Shown one piece after another: positions 20,369 through 29,441 of a DNA stretch of 60,849 nucleotides. Made by a program: the position numbers and the translations under genes. The notes beneath the pieces were generated by a model. That model was not told the origin of the DNA and did no database searches. It was given only the letters and a program-made list of their open reading frames with translations. Every line of letters starts with the position of its first letter. Position 1 is the first letter of the stretch. The stretch is taken from assembly GCF_000613785.1 (NCBI RefSeq), contig NZ_BAJQ01000008.1, positions 1 to 60,849 on the forward strand. Reading direction: 5' to 3'. The DNA comes from Segatella oulorum JCM 14966. Lineage in GTDB: Bacteria; Bacteroidota; Bacteroidia; Bacteroidales; Bacteroidaceae.

Positions 20369-22440
20369 TTACTTTGCAGAGAATTTATACACACAATGAC
20401 TGTGATAGACCTCTTCAGGCTTTAGGTAAGGCGATGGCCACTGTGGCTTGTTGGGGCTGTCAGGGTAGTGCTGTGTCTCCAGACACACGCTTGCGTGTCT
20501 CGGATAACGATAGCCATGCTTGCCGATAAAGCTGCCATCAAGGAAGTTCCCAGTATATACTTGCAGGCCGGGCTCATCGGTAAAGACCTCCAGCTTGATA
20601 CCTGTCTGTGGGCTGTAGAGGCTTGCCGCCACTACTTTGTCGTTGCCCTTCCCATGCCTATAAGTATTCAAACACCAGTTATGATCAAAGCCCATAGCGT
20701 TCTTTGTCATATCAAAGAGCTGGTTGTTGATGTCCTTTGACAGGGAAGTAGGATGTCGAAAGTCCATCGGAGTTCCCTTGACAGGTAGGATTTCACCAGT
20801 AGTCATGTAGGTTGTGTCAGATGGAGTGTAGTTGTCGGCATTGATATAGAGTACTTGGTCTTCGCCATTCATCATTGGCTTCCCGTTCAGATTAAAGTAA
20901 GAATGATTCGTCATGTTGATGACAGTTTCCTTATTGGTGGTAGCTGTGTAGTGAATGTCTATAGCATTGTCGTCGGTCAGGGTGTAGATAACAGTGGCTT
21001 CTACCTTCCCTGGAAGTTATTGTCCTTATTAGGAGAGACAAGGCTAAACTGTATTGTGTGTTCGTTGATCTTCTTTCCATCATAAATTTTGTACTGCCAG
21101 CCCGTAAATCCGCCATGCAGACAATGTCCATAATTGTTTCGGGGAAGCTGGATGGTTTCGTTTCCTATTTTGAAGCGTCCTTGATTAATACGATTTGCAT
21201 AACGTCCGATGCTTGCACCGAAGTCGCTTCCAAAGTTTTTATAGTCAGAATACTCGGCAATATTGTCATATCCCAATACCACATCATGGAGTCTGCCCTT
21301 CCTGTCGGGTACCATGATCGACACGATTCGTGCTCCAAAGTTGGTAAGACACACCTCCATGCCCTTCTTGTTGGTGAGCGTATATAAGTGTGTCTGCTTC
21401 CCAGCTATGTTCATCTCAAAATCGGAAGGGTTCAGATTGCTCTTGGTTATGCCCCAATTCGTATGTAAGCGTGGCTTCTCAGCTACCCTTGCTGGGGCTT
21501 TGTCCAAAATATAGGGCCATCCGTCTTGCCAGTCAATGCGATCCATATACACCAGCCTGTAAGAGTTGTCGTCGGCTTTTCTCACCCCATGATAGAGGAT
21601 ATAGTCGCGCCCTTCATCATCAGTAATAATCTCGGCATTATGTCCAGGGCCTGCTACATCGGCATTTCCTGTTAGAACGGTTTCGTAATGATTCTCCATT
21701 AAAGGCCTGCCTTCTTTATCAACGTAAGGGCCGAAGAGGTTTTTCGACCTCCCGACGGTGATGTGATAGGTGCTCTTGTTACCCTCACAGCAGGTTCCTG
21801 CTGAGCCAAAAAGGTAGTAATATCCTCCACGGCGGTGGATATAAGTAGCTTCCATGAATGTTCCTGCTATCTGAACAGGCTTGAAATCGGCTTTCAGATG
21901 GAGTCCGTTTGCAGCAAGTTCTACCCCGAATATGCCCCGAAACGAACCCCAGAAAAGATACTTCCTTCCCTGGTCTTCTATGTAGAAGGGGTCGATGCTG
22001 TTGCAGACTCCGATGGCTCTGCTTTGGATAATGTTACCTTTATCCACAAAAGGACCCTCAGGCTTCTTACTGACAGCCACTCCGATGCCTGCATCCCATA
22101 TACCTCCCCATACAGATTTAGAGTAATACATGACATAGTCATCACCTATCTTGTTGATATCTGGTGCCCAGATATCTCCGTCGGGAAGCCATTTGGGGCG
22201 TGTCTCATCGGTAAAAGCAGTACCGACGAGATTCCAATGCACCAGATCGATTGAGTGGAATATCGGTGTATTGCGTATGTTTTCTGTTGCGTATAGGTAA
22301 AATGTACCGTCGTTTGCCCTTATCACACTAGGGTCGGGGGCACTGTTGTCGATTACGGGGTTGGTGTAAACAGTCTGTGCCGATGTCATCAGGATGCCTA
22401 TCAGCATTGAGAAAAGTATGAAAGACATTTTCTTTTTCAT
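20369..22440 (-). CDS. GH43 arabinanase-like / aldose-1-epimerase fusion, one frame break
   Basis: About 690 residues after mending one break at 21008-21010 (three C should be four; the join becomes NNFQGKVEATVIYTLTDDNA). Residues ~23-340 are GH43 with Asp36 in APDPSVI, WAPDI, and Glu in GTFMEATYIHR; it shares the CCEGNKSTYHITVGRS-type motif with the other GH43. Residues ~360-690 are a galactose mutarotase/aldose-1-epimerase (FGASIGRYANRINQG, HGGFTGWQYK, MTNHSYFNLNG, GLQVYTGN). A signal peptide without lipobox suggests a periplasmic place. One chain would release arabinose-type sugars and interconvert their anomers. The operon promoter lies upstream at ~24.9 kb. Confidence 0.85.
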
Positions 22441-22480
22441 TTTGGAGGTTCTTTAAAAATTATATAACAGTATGTTCTTT

Positions 22481-24484
22481 TTACTTACTCTGGAAGAATT
22501 TTTCTGTTCTCTCAGGGCTGTATAGCTCCCATAACGAGGCGATTGTCCATCCCGGAGCAAAGATGTTGTTGTAAAAACCCTTACCGTTCCGGCCATAATC
22601 CCATGTGGTATGTTGCACTACTTCTGGATAATATCCTGGTTTTCCGATGCCACATAGGTGTCCGTGGGTGGGCAGCAACTGACAAAGAGAGCTTGTTATA
22701 ATCTTGTCAAGCTGCACAAAACGAGGCTCATTGGTCCTTTCCCCCAGCCATTTGAAGATGTGAGAAAGCTCAAAAACGAACACATCAATATGATTATTTT
22801 CCACTGAAACATTGCCCCATCCGCGTGACTTGAATCCTAAATCGCCCAACATCTGCCCTTGTGCAAAGGGTACATCCCATAAGTAATACCATGATGCGGC
22901 AAAGTAAGCAGCCCGCTTGCAGAGGTCGATATATCGCTGCTGCTCCCTGCCCGAACAGATCAAAGCCATGTAATAGGTGGCAGTTACAGCGGTAATAGCA
23001 GCCTCTTTGTCCTCACAATTGGCATCTAATGTTGATGAAAAATAGTCGCTTTTGGCAATGATGTTCTGCTCTAAATAGTCGACCGTACGCCTGGCTGCGG
23101 TTAGGTATCGCTTGTCTTTGAAATAGTGGTAGCCCATGACGAGAGGCACTGTTGCCGAAGGAGTACTTCCTCCACTGCCGTCTATGTCGTTGCCATTCTC
23201 ATTGAACTTACGTGCGAAGCTGCCGTCTTGTTTCTGCAAAGATACGAAGATATCAAGTAAATGATGGATCTTCTTCTCCAGTGCCTTATGTGTCTTACCA
23301 TGTTTCCGTTCGTACATTAAGTAATGTAGGAGCGCATAAATACCTTCCGATTGCTGCCGTATCGTGTGTACTTCATCATTCCCGGGCACTCCTTTCTCGA
23401 AGTTAATGAAGTCGTGCATATAACCTTTGGCAGAGAATCCGTAAGTCTCGAAGCTATTAATCACATCGTTCCCTTGCCTTACGAGGTCGGGTTGATGATG
23501 CAGAGAGCCATACTCCAGTTGATTGAAGGCATTAAGTAGCGACCTGCCGACAAACCCTACGGCAAAAGTAGGGTAGGATTCACAGGTCTCAACGGAAATG
23601 TTTTCCCCGGAATTGAACTTGATGGGATAACTGGTTACAAACGAATTGCGGAAATAACTGCACAGCTGTGCCTTTACTTCGTCTGCAGTATAGGGTGAAG
23701 CTATTGGTTTTACACCTATTTCATCGAATATCTTTATCCATGTCTGGCGTACGAAGTCGCCATAGCTGTCAGCCTTGTCGGTAGCTATCGTCCATGTAAT
23801 CGTCTTACTCTCACCGGCATCCAGCTTAGCAAAGGTAATCACTTTCGGAGCTAAAGTGAGTTTTCGGATATAGCGTTTGGGCGTTTCCTGATATGGATAG
23901 CCAAAGGTTAAAGCAGCAATGCCAGTCTCATTGTTAAAGCCAAGATAGCCTAAGGAGGTACCGCCCGACAGGATTACCTCTCCGTCCATAGCAGGTGTGA
24001 GCGCTTCATGTGGCGAATCCAACTGGCGCGTTACGGTAAAAGTTTGATGAGTAGCGTCGTTATACGCACCTGAAAGAGGTGCTGAGAGCCTGTCTTCACG
24101 GAAATTCCAGCTCTTGGAGCTTTTGAAAGAAGGTGCTTCGATGGGTGACCGCAGGTTTTTATGATACCAGAAGCCTGGTAGATAGAAGTCGCAATGATCC
24201 GTATCAAAACCGGTTGATACCGCAAAGTTCAGATTAAAATACACCGATTCCTTGGCTTTTATCGTAACAGAGAATACTGTCTCGTTGCCCCGTTGCTTCT
24301 TTTTCTGCATAATTTCCACAGGTAAGACCTTGCTGGAAAGGAACTTATCCCTGTCAGATATCAGAGAATAGGTTACCAAAGGATTGCCCGGGGTCTTTAA
24401 ACCGAGCTCGGCTGTGATATCAACTGCCCTTGCATAGGCAGTCATGCATGTCATAATAATGATAAGAGATAGTTTATGAAACAT
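22481..24484 (-). CDS. Exported six-hairpin glycosidase-like protein, specificity unknown
   Basis: An intact 667-residue protein with a signal peptide (cleavage near residue 20, ARA). The N-terminal ~260 residues look beta-rich. The rest has repeated helical pairs typical of an (alpha/alpha)6 toroid: RQGNDVINSFETYGFS, HTIRQQSEGIYALLHYL, LDIFVSLQKQDGSFARKF, AARRTVDYLEQNI, and TYYMALICSGREQQ. Conserved-looking acidic residues occur in NENGNDIDGSGG and NCEDKEAA. I do not recognise the family for certain. The context (GH43, GH3, SusC/D) implies action on an arabinose-containing or similar plant glycan, as a hydrolase or lyase. It is the first intact gene after the upstream HTCS-type promoter. Confidence 0.6.
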   Translation of the reverse strand: MFHKLSLIIIMTCMTAYARAVDITAELGLKTPGNPLVTYSLISDRDKFLSSKVLPVEIMQKKKQRGNETVFSVTIKAKESVYFNLNFAVSTGFDTDHCDFYLPGFWYHKNLRSPIEAPSFKSSKSWNFREDRLSAPLSGAYNDATHQTFTVTRQLDSPHEALTPAMDGEVILSGGTSLGYLGFNNETGIAALTFGYPYQETPKRYIRKLTLAPKVITFAKLDAGESKTITWTIATDKADSYGDFVRQTWIKIFDEIGVKPIASPYTADEVKAQLCSYFRNSFVTSYPIKFNSGENISVETCESYPTFAVGFVGRSLLNAFNQLEYGSLHHQPDLVRQGNDVINSFETYGFSAKGYMHDFINFEKGVPGNDEVHTIRQQSEGIYALLHYLMYERKHGKTHKALEKKIHHLLDIFVSLQKQDGSFARKFNENGNDIDGSGGSTPSATVPLVMGYHYFKDKRYLTAARRTVDYLEQNIIAKSDYFSSTLDANCEDKEAAITAVTATYYMALICSGREQQRYIDLCKRAAYFAASWYYLWDVPFAQGQMLGDLGFKSRGWGNVSVENNHIDVFVFELSHIFKWLGERTNEPRFVQLDKIITSSLCQLLPTHGHLCGIGKPGYYPEVVQHTTWDYGRNGKGFYNNIFAPGWTIASLWELYSPERTEKFFQSK

Positions 24485-24494
24485 TGTTTTTCGA

Positions 24495-24689
24495 CTAAAA
24501 ATTTATGTAAAGTTGGTAAATACGAGTAGGGCTGTTAGTATATTTCGCCACACTGACAGTTTTCTCCTTAAATGAATGTCCACAATCTCTTATGCGTCCC
24601 TCAATCCCCATAGTATCCTTATCGGCCATAAAGCCTATGTGGTAAAAGGAAAGGCGATAGTTAGAAAGGTGCTCCCATGCTGCAAACAT
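24495..24689 (-). pseudogene. Unrecognised 3' gene fragment in the operon leader
   Basis: A 64-codon open stretch on the same strand as the polysaccharide operon, ending 10 bases before the next start. It has protein-like composition (SFYHIGFMADKDTMGIEGRI, then SVAKYTNSP and YQLYIN) with no signal peptide or start context. Directly upstream lies an IS1595-type remnant on the opposite strand. It is probably the C-terminal end of an operon gene whose front part was lost when the IS inserted, but it could be chance. Confidence 0.35.
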
Positions 24690-24885
24690 CTATCAGCAAC
24701 GCCAAACGCAACATTCTTGACACCTACCATGACATAAAGGAGGAAATCTTGTAACTCTACCTTAATGAGTTCTGCTACAAGTTCAATCGGTGATACTTCT
24801 AATCTCACTCGCTTGATGGACTGGAATTCGATGATAAGCCAAGTCTCAAGCATAGAATTTACGGATTTTGATGATTGTGGATATT
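24690..24885 (+). pseudogene. IS1595/ISXO2-type transposase 3' remnant
   Basis: The plus strand reads TSISNAKRNILDTYHDIKEE then LYLNEFCYKFNR, the characteristic end of IS1595-family (ISXO2-like) transposases of Bacteroidales. In-frame stops interrupt it and the 5' part is absent. It lies inside the leader of the minus-strand polysaccharide operon, between the promoter and the first intact gene. Confidence 0.65.
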
Positions 24886-24906
24886 CATATTTTCTTATGA
24901 CTGGTG

Positions 24907-24971
24907 CAAAGATATAAACTACGGAATGGTAGAATTGGAAATATCCAACAAAAAATAGAAATATCCAGTCA
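24907..24971 (-). promoter_or_regulatory. Second PUL promoter with paired direct repeats (probable HTCS operator)
   Basis: GAAATATCCA occurs at 24938 and 24958 on the plus strand (20-base period, against 21 at the other site). It is followed toward the minus-strand genes by about 21 bases and a -7 box TATCTTTG (24907-24914). The leader to the first intact gene is about 420 bases and now contains IS debris. Confidence 0.65.
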
Positions 24972-25147
24972 ATTTCATTATTTTTATGGAGTCCCCATGG
25001 AAAACGAATATGTTTTTTATTAGCTTGTATCTTTGCCGTTCAGTAAAAGATCTTAATGCTTAATTCTCTTACAAGATTGTAAGTCCTAGAGGCGACTCTT
25101 CTTCTGTTAATAGTACTTGTAATGGTATTCGCCCATCATAGATGTAT

Positions 25148-25280
25148 CATAATCTTGAAAGTAGAGCAAAAAAACATTTACAACTGGGTTTGGACAGGAA
25201 AAAATCCTTACCTCAAAGCCAATGGGCGATTACTGTTCCTGAGGGAGAGGATAGATGAAATGCTAAATAGTCGGAATAAG
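25148..25280 (+). pseudogene. Cut copy of the excisionase-like HTH gene
   Basis: The frame reads [20 protein letters not shown] followed by [20 protein letters not shown], nearly the same as the C-terminal half of the HTH gene at 4085-4393. The N-terminal half is missing and the last residues are replaced where the IS5-type element begins at 25279. This shows that the second AbiE region descends from the same kind of HTH+AbiE module as the first. Confidence 0.75.
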
Positions 25281-25641
25281 ACCTCTGCAAAACTCATCCT
25301 ATAATTTGTCTTTCTTAAATATTTTTTGTACCTTTATGGTATGAAACAGAAATTATCCTCTCCCAGTTTTGCTGATATGTTCCTTGCGCAAAGAAAGGTC
25401 AAGCAGACGTCGGACTTTCAAAAACACATGCACAGCATATTATGGAATCCATTGCCTACAACTTATACCGAACACCAGGGATTATTGTGTCAAATTGTAT
25501 CAGATAAGGGGAAAATACACCGATAAAAGATTATTATCTACTCAAAAAGTAACCTCCAACGGCATCTTTTGGTCAAAAATATTCATTCTTCTAAGAGTAT
25601 ATAGGTGAAAATTGAGAGGGTGGTAGGTTTTGCAGAGGTCT
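25279..25641 (+). mobile_element. Internally deleted IS5-family element (MITE-like)
   Basis: Perfect 15-bp terminal inverted repeats AGACCTCTGCAAAAC (25279-25293 and its complement 25627-25641) bound 363 bases. Inside, an ATG at 25341 starts MKQKLSSPSFADMFLAQRKV, the known N-terminus of IS5-family transposases in Bacteroidales. The frame then runs into unrelated residues and a stop. The middle of the element is deleted, so it cannot move by itself but may be movable in trans. No clear target duplication is visible. Confidence 0.75.
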
Positions 25642-25689
25642 CGGTATGTATTTCTCTTTGGATTCTTTCAAATTATAAAATATAATATG

Positions 25690-25727
25690 TATCTTTGCTG
25701 TCGCGAAAAATATATTCTTTCGCGACA
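25690..25727 (+). promoter_or_regulatory. Second AbiE promoter with 10-bp inverted-repeat operator
   Basis: A -7 box TATCTTTG (25690-25697) is followed at once by the perfect inverted repeat TGTCGCGAAA / TTTCGCGACA (25699-25708 and 25718-25727), 16 bases before the antitoxin ATG. Here the operator lies downstream of the -7 box, whereas in the first AbiE pair it lies upstream and has an unrelated sequence. Confidence 0.7.
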
Positions 25728-25743
25728 AAAATATCGTGTAATT

Positions 25744-26348
25744 ATGAATGAAAGTATTGAAGATAAGATACTTGCTAAGTCGAAAAAGTGCGGACGTGGT
25801 TCTGTATTTTTTGTGGGGGATTTTATTTCGTATGGCAATCGAGATGCGTTAATAAGGCTTTGGAACGTCTCGTAGAAAAAGGACAGATGCTTAGGGTTGC
25901 ACGTGGCATTTATTGCTACCCCAAAATGGAAAAAGTATATGGCCTGGGTATGGTTCCTCCATCGCTTGAGGATATTGCCAAAGCAATGGCAAAAAGGGAT
26001 GGCGCAAGAATTGTCCCAACGGGGCTTTATGCCCAATACCAGTTAGGACTGACTCAACAGATACCGATGAACATAGCTTACTTAACCGATGGTGTCTCAC
26101 GTACTATAAATCTTGGCGAAGGGAAAAACATAAAATTCAAGCGCGCCTCTCCCAGATATTTCTCCATCCGTAGCCGGTTGGCCCTTCTCTTAACAACAGC
26201 CCTTAAAGACTGGAAAGTAGAGAACCTGACTGATGAGCAGGTTGCTACCATTAAAATGAAGTTAAACGAAAATCCTCACCTTCAAGTTGCCGACCTCAAA
26301 CTGATGCCTTCAAAGGTAAGGGAATTTATAGTTGGTCTATATGAATAG
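25744..26348 (+). CDS. AbiEi-like antitoxin (DUF6088 type), one frame break
   Basis: About 201 residues after mending one base at 25848 (one G should be two), which joins GDFISYGNRDA to VNKALERLVEKGQMLRVARG. The N-terminal half is a winged helix in which VNKALERL is the recognition region; the rest matches the DUF6088/AbiEi antitoxin type (PPSLEDIAKAMAKRDGARIV). It ends inside the toxin start, overlapping it by 8 bases. As written the antitoxin is broken while the toxin is intact. That is hard to tolerate in a working toxin-antitoxin pair, so the break is more likely a consensus error. Confidence 0.75.
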
Positions 26349-27348
26349 GTTTCTTGGATTATCCGACTCACAACGGAAAAGCGTCTATGAATCAATTGCA
26401 GATAAAGTCGGGTTACCCGCACAAGTGATTGAGAAAGATTTTTGGGTAACCGCAATCTTGCAAACTATCTTTTCACTTCCTATAGCAGAGCATCTTGTTT
26501 TCAAAGGCGGCACAAGTCTGAGCAAAGGTTGGAAACTTATAGAGCGATTCTCGGAAGATATAGATGTTGCTGTCAATCCTGTTTTTCTTGGTGCTCCTGA
26601 AGGAGACCTTACTAAAAAGCAAATCAAGAAATTGCGAAAGGCATCATCGCTTTTTGTTTTAGAGGAACTACCCCCTATGATTTGTGAAGAACTAAAAAGA
26701 CAAGGCTTGCAGTCGTTTGTCACAGTTAATGCCCAACCCAATGGCGAAGGTGACGCCACCTATCCCGAGCCACGTCAGATTTATCTTCACTACAAATCAG
26801 TTTTTGACAAGGGGCTTACATATCTCCGCCCTGATATTGTATTGGAAGTGAGTGCACGTTCATTGCTTGAACCGACAGAATCAATACAAATTAAAAGTAT
26901 TATTGGAGAGCATCTTCCGATTACACCATTGGCTGATAGTGCCATTCATACTGCTATTCCCGCAAAGACATTCCTTGAAAAGGCGTTCTTGCTTCACGAA
27001 CTCTTCTCCATTCCTGGACACGGAATGATAGCAGAGCGCAAGAGCCGGCATCTTTATGACCTTTACGTCATGATGAATAAAGATTTTGCACAGAAAGCCA
27101 TTGCAGATGATGCATTATGGGAATCTATTCGTCACCATAGAGAAATTTATACTTCAATGAAAGATGTGGATTATACTCCCGATGTACGCAAACGTCTCCG
27201 GATTGTCCCCCGGAAAGATATTCTTGAAGAATGGAAATCAGACTACCAGGCAATGATGGAATCAATGATTTATGGGAAAAAACCTTCATTTGAAGAACTA
27301 TTAGATGCACTATCCGAACTTCAAGAAAGGTTTAGGATAAGCAAATAG
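26341..27348 (+). CDS. AbiEii-family nucleotidyltransferase toxin, second copy
   Basis: A 335-residue DUF1814/AbiEii protein. Signatures: VIEKDFWVTAIL near the N-terminus, FKGGTSLSKGWKLIERFSED then IDVAVNP with the catalytic aspartates at about 75-85, and KTFLEKAFLLHELFS with a C-terminal helical region. It is clearly divergent from the first AbiEii toxin, so the two pairs are not recent duplicates. The ATG at 26341, overlapping the antitoxin stop, is preferred to the in-frame TTG at 26332. A 40-bp inverted repeat related to the first AbiE operator follows at 27369-27408. Confidence 0.85.
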   Translation: MNRFLGLSDSQRKSVYESIADKVGLPAQVIEKDFWVTAILQTIFSLPIAEHLVFKGGTSLSKGWKLIERFSEDIDVAVNPVFLGAPEGDLTKKQIKKLRKASSLFVLEELPPMICEELKRQGLQSFVTVNAQPNGEGDATYPEPRQIYLHYKSVFDKGLTYLRPDIVLEVSARSLLEPTESIQIKSIIGEHLPITPLADSAIHTAIPAKTFLEKAFLLHELFSIPGHGMIAERKSRHLYDLYVMMNKDFAQKAIADDALWESIRHHREIYTSMKDVDYTPDVRKRLRIVPRKDILEEWKSDYQAMMESMIYGKKPSFEELLDALSELQERFRISK

Positions 27349-27368
27349 TAAACCACACCAGTAATCTG

Positions 27369-27408
27369 TTAGATTTTGCAATAACAAGCGTTATTTGCCA
27401 AAATCTAA
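27369..27408. repeat. Inverted repeat related to the first AbiE operator
   Basis: TTAGATTTTGCAA (27369-27381) and TTGCCAAAATCTAA (27395-27408) form an inverted repeat like the operator at 4415-4457, with one G missing in the left arm. It lies between the second AbiE toxin and the converging methylase-helicase fragment. It may be a cassette boundary or act as a hairpin terminator. Confidence 0.6.
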
Positions 27409-27430
27409 TAGAGAGAACTAAGGAATAACA

Positions 27431-29158
27431 TTAAGGATAATGTCGCCATTTCGGTTTGAAACTCTGCGAATGTTTCTCCTCTTCTGCATCCTGAACAGAA
27501 AGGTTATCATTCCCTTTCCCGACAGAATGATTGTTGCCGGACAGACCCTCTCCTTGTTTCATTTCTTCCTTTGCATCTTGTTCCTCTTCCGGAGGTGAAA
27601 GTGTTAAGGCTATTTTTCTGTCCAGCTCCGCAGCTTCACTTTTAAGTGAGCGAAGCTCGTCCTCTTTTTTCCACGAGCTGTTTGCAATAGTAATGTAAAC
27701 CTCCTTACCAGCTGCTACTTTTTCCATTTCCTTCTCATGCGACTCTATCACCTTCGGGATACGCTCCAAGGCATTAATGAAGTTTTGACAGGCAAGTTTC
27801 GGGTCTGTTGCCAACTTTCCATTATTATAGGTATAGTAGATACTCTCCTGTCCTTTCACAAAGAAACGGTTCACCGAACAGTCAAACAAGTCCTTGGAAG
27901 TGCTCTCCGTTTTGACCATGATGGAAAATCCATAAACTTCACCGATTTTATTGTACTCGCCTTTGGTGCGAGCTTTTTCGTCTATTTCTTGTAAACGTGC
28001 AGCTATGACCTTGATGTCGGTACTGTCTTCCACACCTTTGATAGTCAGCTTGTTGATGGGTTGTCCATCGGCATCACGTTCCACACGCTGCTCAAATAGA
28101 GTGAGGTCAGACTGTGCCTCCTTGATTTTGTCCGAATGGAAGGACACGGAACTCTCAATCTCAGCCAACTTGCCCGTTGCGGCGTCACGTTCACGGAGGA
28201 AGTTCTTACGCTCGGATTCCAAGGTGGTAATCTTCTTATCCAATCTTGCTTTCTCCAAAAGATCGGTATTGCCAGAAAGCACCGCTACGTATTCGGAGAA
28301 GTTCATGCCGCTGTCCTCATCCATCGACCCCTCATCAATGGTACGACTGCCAAGCGTATTCGTCTTCAGCTGATTGATGAACAGCTGCTTATTGTGCAGC
28401 AGGTTGAACTTGTAGCTGTCCAAGGAACGCTCTACGGCATAGATAATCACATCGACTTTGTTGTCGGCAAACTCTTTGGCGATGAGGTTTCCCTTGCGTA
28501 CGGCACGTCCGTTACGCTGCTCTAAGTCCGAAGGTCGCCAAGGCGTGTCCAAATGATGGACCGCTACGGCACGTTGCTGGGCATTCACACCAGTACCCAA
28601 CATAGAGGTAGAACCGAAGATAATGCGAATGTCACCACGGTTCATCGCATCTACCATCGCCTTCTTTGCCTTCTCATTCTTGCACTCTTGAATAAAGCGT
28701 ATTTCGTAAGACGGGATATGATAGTCTTCCACCAGCTTTCTTTTGATTTCCGAATAGATGTTGAAGTCTCCGCCGGGTTTGTAAGTACCCAAGTCAGAGA
28801 AAACAAACTGTGTACCTTTCTGTGCGTCGTACTTTTGGTAATAGTCATTGAGCAGCTTGGCGCAGTGGCTTGCCTTGTTGTCGATATGATCTGAGTAAGC
28901 ATTCTCATCAATCATGCGTAAATCTAAGCTCATCTTCCTCGCGTAGTCTGTTGCAATCAGCATCTTTGCCCTTTCCTCGCTCTCACTCAGTGGTGCTCGT
29001 CCCAAAAGCGTGGCATCGCCACTCTTGGCAAACTCCATCAGCTTTCCGATAAAGACTTCCTGCTCGGGTGTCGGTGGTATGTTATGCAGTATCTCATTCT
29101 TCTCGGGGCGGTCGATACCGATGTCCTTGGCTGTACGAAAGTCGCAAATCTCCGCATA
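27431..29158 (-). pseudogene. C-terminal part of the split methylase-helicase (SNF2 helicase C half)
   Basis: Codes for the SNF2/SF2 helicase C-terminal domain and tail of the large N-6 methylase-helicase protein of CTnDOT-like elements (about 576 codons). Key segments: [39 protein letters not shown] and the motif VI region [15 protein letters not shown] coiled-coil-rich tail follows. The first in-frame ATG is at 29038, but homology runs up to [17 protein letters not shown] at the element border 29158. The N-terminal part is at 47412-52031. Removal of 29159-47432 joins the two in frame. On its own it lacks the ATP-binding half. Confidence 0.9.
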
Positions 29159-29441
29159 AAAATAATGGGTATGAATGTAATCGGTTGATTACTAATAGAA
29201 AGTAGAATATATAATCTGATAAGGTGAACGATTAAGAAACGAGCGAGTTTCTCTCCCTTTCTTTATTCTGCAAAGCCTCAAAGAACTCTCTGTTTGATGT
29301 TGCAAAGATAGCGATATAATTCATATAAGCAAAGTATTTACGTTGTTTTTTCAATGAAAATCAACCTTAGACATTTCTAATTCTATAAAATCGCCATTTT
29401 AAGGTATTGCATATATCTATGAACAATGGTAATTTTGCAAA
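29159..29441. other. Left end of the nested element
   Basis: No gene is supported. It holds a small hairpin (GAAAC-GTTTC near 29240) and a minus-strand -7 box TATCTTTG (29303-29310) that faces outward toward the helicase fragment. On the plus strand TAATTTTG (29430-29437) lies only 4 bases before the next start codon. Confidence 0.5.

Noticed and set aside
24635..24853. 72-codon minus-strand frame
   Set aside because: It is the antisense of the IS1595 transposase remnant, not a gene.
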